Origin: an uncultured Paludibaculum sp.
GTDB lineage: Bacteria > Acidobacteriota > Terriglobia > Bryobacterales > Bryobacteraceae
NCBI RefSeq assembly: GCF_963665245.1
Contig: NZ_OY762267.1
Location: 806,001-870,000, forward strand
Length of the DNA stretch: 64,000 nt
Reading direction: 5' to 3'
The position numbers and the translations under genes were made by a program. Positions 42,937-50,132 of this stretch are shown here, piece after piece. The notes beneath the pieces are model-generated. The model saw only the letters and a program-made list of their open reading frames with translations. It was not told where the DNA came from and did no database searches. Every line of letters starts with the position of its first letter. The stretch's first letter is position 1.

Positions 42937-43440
42937 CTACCTGCGCGGGGTCCAGGTCAGGATGCGGTCCACCTTCGCCCGGATGCTTTCCAGCCCCACC
43001 GTGCTGTCCGGTGGATAGAGTGCGCGGATTGCTTCCTGCGCCTTGACTCCGCACACCCGAACCCGGCCACCACCGGCCTGCCATTGGAACTTGCCCCCTT
43101 CGTCCCAGTCCCACTTCAGGCCGTTGGCCTGATTGACTTCTTCCTGAAGGAATTCGAGCATCTTTGACAACACCGGCCAACTGGCGCGGAGTTCCAGACG
43201 GGGATAGGTGCGCTGGTCATTGGTCAGCAGGGCAATGTACCCGGCTGACTCAATCAGGCCGCGCCAGAAGGCTGCTGTGCCCGTGCCCCACGGGTCAATA
43301 TCGTCCGGGTCCACCTGATTGTCCAGCCTGCGGGCCGGGTCAGCCCACAGGACGCCTTCCAGGTAGTCCGCTTGCTCCAGCAGCCGTCTGCAATCGCGGT
43401 CATTGGGCATGACCGTGGGCCGTATCAAATCAAGTCTCAC
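42937..43440 (-). CDS. LAGLIDADG-like protein
   Basis: A 167-residue protein. AFWRGLIESAGYIALLTNDQ followed by YPRLELRASWPVLSKMLEFL matches a single LAGLIDADG motif in its usual context. LEGVLWADPARRLDNQVDPD precedes it. Single-motif enzymes act as dimers. The acidic catalytic position (Glu in LIESAG) is kept. GTG at 43440 overlaps the previous stop. Confidence 0.65.
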   Translation of the reverse strand: MRLDLIRPTVMPNDRDCRRLLEQADYLEGVLWADPARRLDNQVDPDDIDPWGTGTAAFWRGLIESAGYIALLTNDQRTYPRLELRASWPVLSKMLEFLQEEVNQANGLKWDWDEGGKFQWQAGGGRVRVCGVKAQEAIRALYPPDSTVGLESIRAKVDRILTWTPRR

Positions 43441-43904
43441 AGCAGTACCCCAGCCAACGCCACCTGACAGGCAACTGCCTGCGGGGGCCATTCCAGATTG
43501 ATACCAACGGCCTGCAATGTGGCCGTCACGTTCACGCCCTTGGCTTCCGGGCACGTGTCTACCGTGTGGTCCGGGAAAAGCCGTTCAAAGTCCGCAATAG
43601 CGCGCTTCAGCGCCTTGCGCGCGGTGCCCTGCCAATACAGGCAACAGGTTAATTGCCGGTCCGTCCAATCCGGGTGCGCCGCGCGCATCTTCGCCACGTG
43701 CGCGCCGAAGTCAAAGCGGTTGACAATGGCATAGACTGGCTTGGTCATGTCATAGACTTCCGGGAACAGGGGTACGTTCGGTGGGCACCCGACCTTCAGG
43801 CCGAAGTTGGGGCAGCCGCGCGCGTGGTTCGGATAGGGCAAGCGGCACATGCCTTGCATCTTCCGGTCAATCACCACGGTGGGTAGTCGGATCATGTCAA
43901 GCAT
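43437..43904 (-). CDS. Phage metal-binding protein
   Basis: A 155-residue protein with CRLPYPNHARGCPNFGLKVG, then CPPNVPLFPEVYDM: closely spaced Cys and His as in predicted metal-binding phage proteins of the DUF2284-like style, possibly Fe-S. CCLYWQGTARKALKRA follows. The ATG at 43904 and the one at 43895 are both possible. Confidence 0.6.
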   Translation of the reverse strand: MLDMIRLPTVVIDRKMQGMCRLPYPNHARGCPNFGLKVGCPPNVPLFPEVYDMTKPVYAIVNRFDFGAHVAKMRAAHPDWTDRQLTCCLYWQGTARKALKRAIADFERLFPDHTVDTCPEAKGVNVTATLQAVGINLEWPPQAVACQVALAGVLL

Positions 43905-44109
43905 GCTCAGGCCCCTTTCGCGGCTTGATGTAGTCCTTGAGGTTCATCCACATCCACAGCCAGCCGTCACGCTGGTCTTCTACCAACCGGGCCTGTCTGC
44001 CGCAGCTATCGCAGGCCCAAACGGTTCCGGCCCCGTAAGTGAATTGCGGTTTGTCCGGTGGCCTGCAGGTGTGCGTGGCCGCTGGCTGCACGTTCTTCAG
44101 GATTGCCAT
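43897..44109 (-). CDS. Small zinc-ribbon protein
   Basis: A 70-residue protein: THTCRPPDKPQFTYGAGTVW, then ACDSCGRQARLVEDQRDGWL. CDSC with an upstream HTC suggests a treble-clef-like zinc site. It overlaps the next gene by eight bases. Confidence 0.5.
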   Translation of the reverse strand: MAILKNVQPAATHTCRPPDKPQFTYGAGTVWACDSCGRQARLVEDQRDGWLWMWMNLKDYIKPRKGPEHA

Positions 44110-44116
44110 GACGCCC

Positions 44117-44572
44117 CTATGCAGCCCTGCGGTTGTCCCACAGGTCCATCGCTTCCTTCACCGTCATGCTCGGATGACTGGACAACAGCGCGCGCATGAC
44201 AGGCGTTGTATGGGCCGCTTGCGCCAGAGATGGTGATTGATCAGCACGCAGTTCATATGAGCCCAGCATTACGTCCTGTCGCTGGTACTGCCGATAGACG
44301 GCCCAGCCGATACCGGGCACAATGCTTCTGGTGTCCGTGTACGTCAGCCCCTGGAAGGCTTGGCCGCAGTCCAGCACCACGCCAAGCATTGGCATGGGGA
44401 AGATATACAGCTTCCGGCCCGTGGCGTCCCAGTAGGCACCCACCCACATATCGAACCATCTGAACAGCGGTTTGCAATCACGCCCGGTCAGACGGCCATA
44501 GGCATGAACGGCAAACATCAGAATGAATGTGGCGCACAAGTACAACCACCCGAACAGCAGCAGACGTGTCAT
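44117..44572 (-). CDS. Membrane-anchored phage protein
   Basis: A 151-residue protein with an N-terminal transmembrane helix (LLLFGWLYLCATFILMFAVH), a middle part with a second moderately hydrophobic stretch (LYIFPMPMLGVVLDCGQAFQ) and a soluble C-terminus. Function unknown. Confidence 0.55.
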   Translation of the reverse strand: MTRLLLFGWLYLCATFILMFAVHAYGRLTGRDCKPLFRWFDMWVGAYWDATGRKLYIFPMPMLGVVLDCGQAFQGLTYTDTRSIVPGIGWAVYRQYQRQDVMLGSYELRADQSPSLAQAAHTTPVMRALLSSHPSMTVKEAMDLWDNRRAA

Positions 44573-44576
44573 TGGA

Positions 44577-44783
44577 TTACCTCAACTGTCTACGGACATC
44601 AGCAACCTGATTGCGGATGGCGCGCTGGTCTGACGGGGTTGCCGATAACGTCACCAGCGCCGTTCGCCCATCGCGGGCAAACCGGGCTTGAAAATGCTTG
44701 GACCCTCTGGTGCAACACACCACGGTGGAGCCGGTGCGCAGGGCTATGGTGTCCACTAGCCTGCGCACCGTTGTTTGTGACAT
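44577..44783 (-). CDS. Small HicA-like or dsRBD-like protein
   Basis: A 68-residue protein: MSQTTVRRLVDTIALRTGST, then VVCCTRGSKHFQARFARDGR. The GSKHFQARF segment recalls the HicA-fold strand with its His, and VTLSATPSDQRAIRNQVADV resembles stand-alone phage relatives of HicA. No HicB partner is adjacent. The similarity is visual only. Confidence 0.5.
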   Translation of the reverse strand: MSQTTVRRLVDTIALRTGSTVVCCTRGSKHFQARFARDGRTALVTLSATPSDQRAIRNQVADVRRQLR

Positions 44784-44789
44784 CGTGCG

Positions 44790-45257
44790 CTACTGCGGGG
44801 TGAAGTCCACCACGATGATGTCACCGGCCTGCGGCATCTGCCCGGCCACAAAGGTTACCGTGTCCCCGGCCACTGTGTAGTCCACCGTCAGGGCCATGCG
44901 CAGCCCGTTCCTGTGGACCTTCAACCGGCTTCCGGGCACCGGCACCCCGGACAGCTTGAACGCAGCCTGTGACGGCCCGGCCACGGTGAAGACGTTGGTG
45001 TCTTCGGCGCGCACCGCTGGCTGTTCCGTCTGCATGATTTTGAACACCGGGGCCGGGCCGCTGGTGTCAATCACCATGTACGGGGGAAGCTGGACCAGCA
45101 TGACGCCTGTGGGGGTCAGCACCTGGATGGCTGCGAACTGGACAGGGGGATAGCTGACCATGGTGCTGGGCACCTGCGTCTGGGCCGTGGCCGGAAGAAT
45201 GGACGCGCACAGCAGCATGATTGCCAGCAGTACGAAAGATGTTGATCTGATGTTCAC
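44790..45257 (-). CDS. Exported phage protein with host-like C-terminal domain
   Basis: A 155-residue protein with a signal peptide (TSFVLLAIMLLCASILPATA) and a C-terminal domain LKVHRNGLRMALTVDYTVAG, then MPQAGDIIVVDF. The domain matches the C-terminus of the host exported protein at 15797. The GTG start overlaps the upstream stop. It could be a lysogenic conversion product at the cell surface. Confidence 0.65.
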   Translation of the reverse strand: MNIRSTSFVLLAIMLLCASILPATAQTQVPSTMVSYPPVQFAAIQVLTPTGVMLVQLPPYMVIDTSGPAPVFKIMQTEQPAVRAEDTNVFTVAGPSQAAFKLSGVPVPGSRLKVHRNGLRMALTVDYTVAGDTVTFVAGQMPQAGDIIVVDFTPQ

Positions 45258-45637
45258 GGTTTGATTGGTTCCTTCCCCTGCTGCATGCGCAGCAGGTCTA
45301 ACTCACGTGTCAACTGTGCGGCCAGCCTGTTCAGGAAGTGTTCGGCCACTTCCCGGCCAGCCGCGTCTGAATCACCCCGCATCTTCAAGGCGCGGCCATT
45401 GATTCGGACTTCATACCCTGCTTTCCGGGACCCGGCCCGTGGTGCCCACGTAACCGTTGCCGATAGCTGGCCGCTGGCCAGCGTCAGGGTGCTAATGCCA
45501 AAGCGGCCATCAACCCAATGCGGGGTTGCCGCAGTAGTGCAACTGGTCCCCGAAGCAGCGGATGGAACGCCGCTTCCAGACCCCGGACCGGTACGCCCGT
45601 CTGCATCATTGCCCTTCGAATGCCGTAGCTGCTGCAT
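45254..45637 (-). CDS. Phage protein, unknown
   Basis: A 127-residue protein. A disordered Gly/Ser-rich N-terminus is followed by GISTLTLASGQLSATVTWAP, GYEVRINGRALKMRG and a C-terminal helix (REVAEHFLNRLAAQLTRELD). No recognised family. It overlaps the exported gene (GTGA). Confidence 0.55.
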   Translation of the reverse strand: MQQLRHSKGNDADGRTGPGSGSGVPSAASGTSCTTAATPHWVDGRFGISTLTLASGQLSATVTWAPRAGSRKAGYEVRINGRALKMRGDSDAAGREVAEHFLNRLAAQLTRELDLLRMQQGKEPIKP

Positions 45638-45756
45638 GACTCTCTATCGATCCTTTGAAAACGTTTGAAGCACACAATGCAGACTGCGTGGCTGTGCTCC
45701 GTTGGCCGTCTGCCGCAGATGCGGCACAGTGTGGTGTCAGCGGACGGCACGGCCAT
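45484..45756 (-). CDS. Zinc-finger-like protein overlapping its neighbour
   Basis: The frame starts MAVPSADTTLCRICGRRPTE, then HSHAVCIVCFKRFQRIDRES: CRIC...CIVC with His is a convincing zinc knuckle. The C-terminal part overlaps the 45254-45637 gene by about 150 bases in another frame and looks unconstrained. The N-terminal half is probably real. Confidence 0.4.
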   Translation of the reverse strand: MAVPSADTTLCRICGRRPTEHSHAVCIVCFKRFQRIDRESCSSYGIRRAMMQTGVPVRGLEAAFHPLLRGPVALLRQPRIGLMAALALAP

Positions 45757-46036
45757 CACCCACCACAAAGCGTTCAATGGCCGCGTCAAGCTGGAGTAAC
45801 AGGACTGACGACGTTTCCGGAATGATGCCGTCAAACACGGCACCACCGTCAGTGGTGCGAAGCGTACCGCGCAGCCGTTTCGTGAGGTCCTCGCGCGCGG
45901 CGTATTGGGCGTTCAACTCTGTGACGCGTTCAACGAAGCACGGGTCACGGGGGTCCAGTGCCTCCACTTCATTCGCAAAGCGCAAGCGGTTGACGCTGAC
46001 AGGTCCCGCGTTCCGGCGTTGTTGTTCGCTATTCAT
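45737..46036 (-). CDS. Phage protein, unknown
   Basis: A 99-residue helical, charged protein (MNSEQQRRNAGPVSVNRLRF, then FVERVTELNAQYAAREDLTK and LLLQLDAAIERFVVGDGRAV). Starts at 46036, overlapping the upstream gene by eight bases. Function unknown. Confidence 0.5.
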   Translation of the reverse strand: MNSEQQRRNAGPVSVNRLRFANEVEALDPRDPCFVERVTELNAQYAAREDLTKRLRGTLRTTDGGAVFDGIIPETSSVLLLQLDAAIERFVVGDGRAVR

Positions 46037-46361
46037 TGAGTGCCTTCCGTGTTTGGTCGCGAAGTTCGTCAAGGCTGTAGACATCGGCGCGCCACAGATA
46101 CCCCTGGACGAATCCCAGCCAGCGGTTCAGCTTGCCAGCGGCCAGTGCCTTAGCTATCGGATGCCCGGCATAGGTGTCCACCGTCGCTTCCATCACGTCC
46201 AGCATCCACAGGATGTGTCTGGCTTCACTGATGGAGTCACGGCGGTCCGTGCTGTCCAGCTTGGCCGGTGTCAGCTTGTCACCGAATGCAGGTAGTCCAG
46301 GGATTAGCGCGGGCCACATATTGCGCACCGCTTGGCGGTACAGTGCAATCAGGCTTTTCAT
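46029..46361 (-). CDS. Phage protein, unknown
   Basis: A 110-residue helical protein (MKSLIALYRQAVRNMWPALI, then ISEARHILWMLDVMEATVDT). The ATG overlaps the stop of the 51-residue gene (TAATG). No recognised family. Confidence 0.55.
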   Translation of the reverse strand: MKSLIALYRQAVRNMWPALIPGLPAFGDKLTPAKLDSTDRRDSISEARHILWMLDVMEATVDTYAGHPIAKALAAGKLNRWLGFVQGYLWRADVYSLDELRDQTRKALNE

Positions 46362-46516
46362 TACTTACCCTTCCGCACCATGCGCTTCTGTGCTTTCGTC
46401 AGACGGCTATAGGGCTTGGCATCCATCAGCCGCGTCCCGTCAGGACGCAGAATAAGGATGAAATAGCGATTGTCCCCAGCAAGGCCGGGACGCACGGCAA
46501 GCGTTGTGTTGTGCAT
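46361..46516 (-). CDS. Small basic protein, first gene of the left block
   Basis: A 51-residue protein: MHNTTLAVRPGLAGDNRYFI, then LILRPDGTRLMDAKPYSRLT and KAQKRMVRKGK. It heads the minus-strand block; the ATG follows the AAGAGAGAAC box and a hairpin. It may bind nucleic acid; no family was recognised. Confidence 0.5.
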   Translation of the reverse strand: MHNTTLAVRPGLAGDNRYFILILRPDGTRLMDAKPYSRLTKAQKRMVRKGK

Positions 46517-46890
46517 GATGCTCTGTTCTCTCTTCTGTTGGCCGGTTCAGTCCTTACACAACCGGCAAAGTCTACGGATGGATTGATGGGCGGTATTACC
46601 AGATCACGCCACCGCTGATTAACAGCGGACCAACAGGCTGCATTAGGCCGGGGCGTCTTCATCTGCCCGGTGTGCTTTGCCCGCGACAACACACTAGCAG
46701 CCGGGTCCCAGAATCCGGGTTCCAGCCGCTGCAATGGCCGGGCAGCGCGTGGGCTATCTGCTGTTTGGGTTGTTGGACTTACGGGGCCTTGAAGAATTTC
46801 TTTGGGGGCCTGTGAATGGATTCCGGCACCCGGAAACCGGCATATGAAAAAAGTGTTGACAAGAAACAACATGCCGTTTAAACTTTAGTT
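46517..46890. other. Divergent control region between left and right blocks
   Basis: 374 bases without a convincing gene. On the minus side are an AAGAGAGAAC box and hairpin GCCGGTT...AACCGGC leading to the 46516 start. On the plus side is the operator promoter at 46856. In between is a small hairpin CCGCTG-ATTAA-CAGCGG (46612-46628). A long minus-strand frame here (46426-46872) has poor codon character and overlaps the real gene. Confidence 0.5.
46525..46534 (-). promoter_or_regulatory. AAGAGAGAAC leader box, copy 4
   Basis: Minus-strand AAGAGAGAAC, eight bases before the ATG at 46516, preceded by the hairpin GCCGGTT...AACCGGC. Fourth member of the leader family. Confidence 0.5.
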
Positions 46891-46893
46891 ATG
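46856..46893 (+). promoter_or_regulatory. Operator promoter of the right block early genes
   Basis: TTGACA (46856-46861), 17 bases, TAAACT (46879-46884), six bases, ATG at 46891. The spacer region carries AAACAACATGCCGTTT, the operator palindrome with mismatches at two symmetric pairs. Strong consensus boxes and no ribosome site point to a leaderless message. Confidence 0.75.
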
Positions 46894-47106
46894 AAGACGG
46901 TCACAAGCATCCAAGATAAACAGATCGCGGCTGAACTGAACGCAATCCGCAAGCACGGCAACACGACCACCGCGCGCCGCGTGATCTTTGGAGCTAGAAC
47001 GCGCGCCATCAAGGCACTGGTTGACCTTGGCTTCACCTTCGCGCAAGCCCGTGACGCAGCCACAGACGCTGCTGACATGGTGGTGTTGGAACTAGGGGTC
47101 AACTAA
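46891..47106 (+). CDS. Leaderless 71-residue phage protein
   Basis: MKTVTSIQDKQIAAELNAIR, then RVIFGARTRAIKALVDLGFT and AQARDAATDAADMVVLELGV. Helical; basic in the middle. It is the first gene after the operator promoter, so it is controlled like hicA. Function unknown; an early regulator is plausible by position. Confidence 0.6.
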   Translation: MKTVTSIQDKQIAAELNAIRKHGNTTTARRVIFGARTRAIKALVDLGFTFAQARDAATDAADMVVLELGVN

Positions 47107-47107
47107 C

Positions 47108-47536
47108 ATGACACTGACCACCCGTGAACTGAAGCAAGCGGCCAACTATCTGGCCGTCATCCACTGCACCACGCACGCGCCGCGTGGGCTGCACGTAGGC
47201 ACCAACTGGGCCAGCACCGTGCTGCTGGGGTTCGGCTTCCAGGTAACGGCTGCTGGTGGATGTGCTTGCGTCCTGACACCGGAAGCGTTGGCACTGGTGT
47301 CCGGGCACCCGCTGCTGGCCAGCATTGACGCGCTGAAGGGACAGGGGTTTGCTGTGGACACCCACGCACTGTACATGCGGAAGCGCTGGATGATTGGATA
47401 CGGGGTACCGATGTTCCACACGGATGACCGGCGGACTGTCGTGGTCAAGGTGGACGGCAAGGCACGCCAACTGCATGGGCCTGATGGCTGTTTTGAATAC
47501 AAGAGGCTGGGGAACCCCGGCATGGCGAAAGGATGA
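47108..47536 (+). CDS. Phage protein, unknown
   Basis: A 142-residue protein (MTLTTRELKQAANYLAVIHC, then TNWASTVLLGFGFQVTAAGG). It follows the leaderless gene by one base and probably shares its transcript. No recognised domain. Confidence 0.55.
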   Translation: MTLTTRELKQAANYLAVIHCTTHAPRGLHVGTNWASTVLLGFGFQVTAAGGCACVLTPEALALVSGHPLLASIDALKGQGFAVDTHALYMRKRWMIGYGVPMFHTDDRRTVVVKVDGKARQLHGPDGCFEYKRLGNPGMAKG

Positions 47537-47543
47537 TTGAACT

Positions 47544-47825
47544 ATGCGTACTGACGAACAGATTCAAACGAAGATTGAGGAATTGAAGGCGATTGCTGCC
47601 ACGCCCAGCTTCCGGAAAGTCAGCTTCTTTGGTGACGACAACGAAGCAGCCATCGAAGCACAGGTGGAAGTCCTGGAAGGACGGCTGACCGTAGATGATG
47701 TGGATGAACGCGAAGAAATTGGCGACTTCACCGAACACCAGTACCACAGCGCCTATGATGCGGCCAACTGGCTGGCCGATGATGCTAGCACGGACCCGGT
47801 TGCCGGGTGGGATGGGTTGCACTGA
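47544..47825 (+). CDS. Acidic phage protein, unknown
   Basis: A 93-residue acidic protein (QTKIEELKAIAATPSFRKVS, then AAIEAQVEVLEGRLTVDDVD). Its TGA stop overlaps the next ATG. The strong negative charge might suggest a DNA mimic or inhibitor, but nothing else supports that. Confidence 0.5.
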   Translation: MRTDEQIQTKIEELKAIAATPSFRKVSFFGDDNEAAIEAQVEVLEGRLTVDDVDEREEIGDFTEHQYHSAYDAANWLADDASTDPVAGWDGLH

Positions 47826-48076
47826 TGCCGCTGATGACCATGCGGGAAATGGACTTCCGTGACACGCCTGACCCGGCCCAGCAGGCAGGGGTTGTTGTCC
47901 CGCTCTATCGCGTCTGCGTCAGATATGATGGGGAAGACTTTACCTGTCTGTTTGAAACGGAGTGCGAACAGTCCGCAGATGTCGTGCGGGAAGCAGTCCA
48001 CCGGGCGCTGGTGGTGCTGTGTGTGGACTACACTGAAGTGCAGAAGCAGACGCTGAATAGGGGTTGCAAGGACTAG
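47825..48076 (+). CDS. Phage protein with shared C-terminal tag
   Basis: An 83-residue protein (MPLMTMREMDFRDTPDPAQQ). It ends HRALVVLCVDYTEVQKQTLN, a segment nearly repeated at the end of the next protein (YRALVVLRVDGSEVQRQTLD). Start by TGATG overlap with the previous gene. Function unknown. Confidence 0.55.
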   Translation: MPLMTMREMDFRDTPDPAQQAGVVVPLYRVCVRYDGEDFTCLFETECEQSADVVREAVHRALVVLCVDYTEVQKQTLNRGCKD

Positions 48077-48078
48077 AC

Positions 48079-48540
48079 ATGGAACTGTTCACACGGAATA
48101 ACAAAGAATCTGACACGCCGTTTGAAGTGTGCTATCGCTCAGACGCGGACGGTGTGATACCGGTTGTGTTGGCCGCATTCCGGCATGACGCAGACCGGGA
48201 CTGGTTCATGAAGAACTACTCCACCCTCTGGCGCATTGGCCGGGGGTGCCCAGCCCCGGAACCCGTGGAGGTCACGGAGTGCGTCTCAGCATCGCAGATT
48301 GATGACCATGTGCGGGAAGTTCTGAACACGAAGCAGTCCAGACTGGACGAACTGGGCCGGGCACTGGCCACGGTTGACGAACTGACCGCAAAGTCTACCC
48401 CTACTGAAAACGAACTGAAGCTGATTGAAATTGCCAAGCACTACCGCGCACTGGTAGTGCTGCGTGTTGATGGCAGCGAAGTGCAGAGGCAGACGCTAGA
48501 CAGACGTGGGCGTGCTGGCCGGGATGGGGAAGGGGAGTGA
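48079..48540 (+). CDS. Phage protein with shared C-terminal tag
   Basis: A 153-residue protein (MELFTRNNKESDTPFEVCYR; helical middle VLNTKQSRLDELGRALATVD). Its C-terminal 25 residues copy those of the preceding gene product. ATG at 48079, two bases after the previous stop. The tag may be an interaction module. Confidence 0.55.
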   Translation: MELFTRNNKESDTPFEVCYRSDADGVIPVVLAAFRHDADRDWFMKNYSTLWRIGRGCPAPEPVEVTECVSASQIDDHVREVLNTKQSRLDELGRALATVDELTAKSTPTENELKLIEIAKHYRALVVLRVDGSEVQRQTLDRRGRAGRDGEGE

Positions 48541-48764
48541 TGAACAGACTAATCTACTTCGCTTTGCGCATGACCCTCATGGCTGGCCTCTGGTGGCTGG
48601 CTCACAGCTTCCAGACCCCGGCTGCCGTCGTCGCGCTTGTCATCTGCGCCGTCAGCTACTATGCTGGCCTGCGTGATGGTACAGACGCTGCCACAGCGAA
48701 GTACTATGTGGACGGACTTAATGCACGGCTGGCAGCGAAGGATGACAAAGGGAAAGGGGTGTAG
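48540..48764 (+). CDS. Small membrane protein
   Basis: A 74-residue protein with two hydrophobic helices (LIYFALRMTLMAGLWWLAHS and AAVVALVICAVSYYAGLRDG) and a charged tail. ATG at 48540 with GGGGAG upstream. Its size would fit a holin or a membrane exclusion factor; there is no direct support. Confidence 0.55.
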   Translation: MNRLIYFALRMTLMAGLWWLAHSFQTPAAVVALVICAVSYYAGLRDGTDAATAKYYVDGLNARLAAKDDKGKGV

Positions 48765-48766
48765 AC

Positions 48767-49027
48767 GTGGCGCACGACTATTCAAATCCAGGATGCCCGC
48801 GCAACGCGGACCCACGCAATGAATCCTGTGACTGTGACCGTGTATTGACTGTAGCGGACGGCTTAGCTCCAATGCCGGACTTCACAGATGACGAACTGAA
48901 GCTAATTGTAATTGGCAACCACTCGCGCTCGGTCTGGCTGATGCATCAGAAGGCGCGCTGCATTCTGAAGCGGCGCGGAATCCTGGATGCGGAAGGCAGC
49001 CGCACAGATGCGGAACGCGGGGGCTAG
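48767..49027 (+). CDS. Small Cys-containing phage protein
   Basis: An 86-residue protein (MAHDYSNPGCPRNADPRNES, CDCD, then DFTDDELKLIVIGNHSRSVW). GTG start two bases after the preceding stop. Four cysteines, possibly a metal site. Function unknown. Confidence 0.5.
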   Translation: MAHDYSNPGCPRNADPRNESCDCDRVLTVADGLAPMPDFTDDELKLIVIGNHSRSVWLMHQKARCILKRRGILDAEGSRTDAERGG

Positions 49028-49670
49028 GACCCCGCTTCCTGCTGTTGTCTGGACGTCGAGTAGGGAATGGATGGGCCGGGATTGGGACACGTCTACGGGC
49101 AGCGTGGGGCCGGTGTCGTGGGCGTGGGTAATGGGGGCCGGATACGGTGGGCTGGATAGCTGGTTCCGGGCACCCGGTCCCGGTGTCCAGGGGTTGCGGT
49201 TGTGAAGCCGTGGCGGGTGCCGTAGTGTAGTAATCCCTATACGCACACGGGACGCATAACCAGTTTTGGTCGACACACCTATCCACTACATCCACTACTC
49301 TACTACAGTCTTTTAGAATCAACTGATTGCAGAGTTTTTGTCCACTACAAAGCTCTACTACATCCACTACAATCATCCACTACATCCATAACTGCTTGCA
49401 CATCAACCACTTAGCATCGCTCTAATCCCCCGCGTGTTGTTTGCATAAAGTTGTTTATGTGTTCCGTGTACGCATTGGGACGCAACCGAATCTCCTGGAT
49501 GTCCCTGGATTTGGTGGGTGCGTTCAGGCGTTCACACGGCTGAATCTTGCTGTAAGTGTTTGAAACGCAAGCTATGCCAGCCTGATTGAACCCTGACCAT
49601 GCCTTGACGCAGTGTAGGATAGTTTGGCGCGCACTCACTCAGATAGTGTCCGTTGTGATTGGGGATAGTG
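49028..49670. other. Non-coding region with iteron-like repeats
   Basis: 643 bases without a supported gene. The first 200 bases are GT-rich. The stretch 49219-49400 is AT-richer and carries short direct repeats. The remainder (49430-49670) leads into the small terminase gene, with no clear promoter. Confidence 0.6.
49283..49384. repeat. Iteron-like cluster of C(C/T)ACTACA
   Basis: Seven copies of CCACTACA, CCACTACT or CTACTACA start at 49283, 49292, 49300, 49342, 49355, 49364 and 49377; a further inverted match (TGTAGTAA) lies near 49227. The local DNA is AT-rich. The cluster stands just upstream of the terminase genes, so it could be a replication origin (iterons) or a packaging recognition site. 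Confidence 0.65.
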
Positions 49671-50117
49671 ATGGAAGACCGTTTAAACATGCCGGGAAGC
49701 GGGACCCCGGAAGCCAAACCAAAGCGTAAAGGAAACCCCTTCCAACCCGGTCACCCGCGTTATGGTGGCCGGAAGAAGGGTAGCCCGCTCAAACGCACCA
49801 AGGAAGCCCGCGAAATCGCGGACAAGCTGAACTTTCACCCTGTGGAGTTCCTTGCCCGATGCGCACAGGGTGAAATGCCGAACCCGGACGGAAGCGTCAC
49901 GGTTCTGGACACGGCCCAGCGGCTGGACGCGGCCAAGTCGGTGGCCCCGTACATCGCGCCCAAACTTCAGGCCACGCAGGTCACTGGTGTGGATGACGGC
50001 CCCGTGGCGTTCGACTTGCCCACGCAGGCTATCCTATCCGATCCGGACATGACGGCCAAGCTGTCTGAACTGGCTATGTTGATGGCTGAAGGCAGCGGGG
50101 ACGATTCGGTCAATTAG
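49671..50117 (+). CDS. Small terminase-like protein (DUF5681-type N-terminus)
   Basis: A 148-residue protein: KPKRKGNPFQPGHPRYGGRK, then KGSPLKRTKEAREIADKLNF, the basic Gly-rich DNA-binding start of DUF5681/small-terminase-like proteins. A helical middle and an acidic tail follow. Placed before the large terminase gene and after the iteron cluster, it is the likely DNA recognition subunit for packaging. Confidence 0.7.
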   Translation: MEDRLNMPGSGTPEAKPKRKGNPFQPGHPRYGGRKKGSPLKRTKEAREIADKLNFHPVEFLARCAQGEMPNPDGSVTVLDTAQRLDAAKSVAPYIAPKLQATQVTGVDDGPVAFDLPTQAILSDPDMTAKLSELAMLMAEGSGDDSVN

Positions 50118-50132
50118 CACATTCCTAGCACA
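50114..50132 (+). repeat. 19-bp element with paired TAGCACA, copy 2
   Basis: TTAGCACATTCCTAGCACA, identical to the minus strand at 17165-17183. It begins on the stop codon of the small terminase-like gene. Confidence 0.5.

Noticed and set aside
46426..46872. 148-codon minus-strand frame in the divergent control region
   Set aside because: It overlaps the better supported 46361-46516 gene and both promoter regions, and has an unlike composition with no domain.
48987..49205. 72-codon plus-strand frame after the 48767 gene
   Set aside because: It overlaps that gene's end and the GT-rich non-coding region, with no start signal and a low-complexity product.
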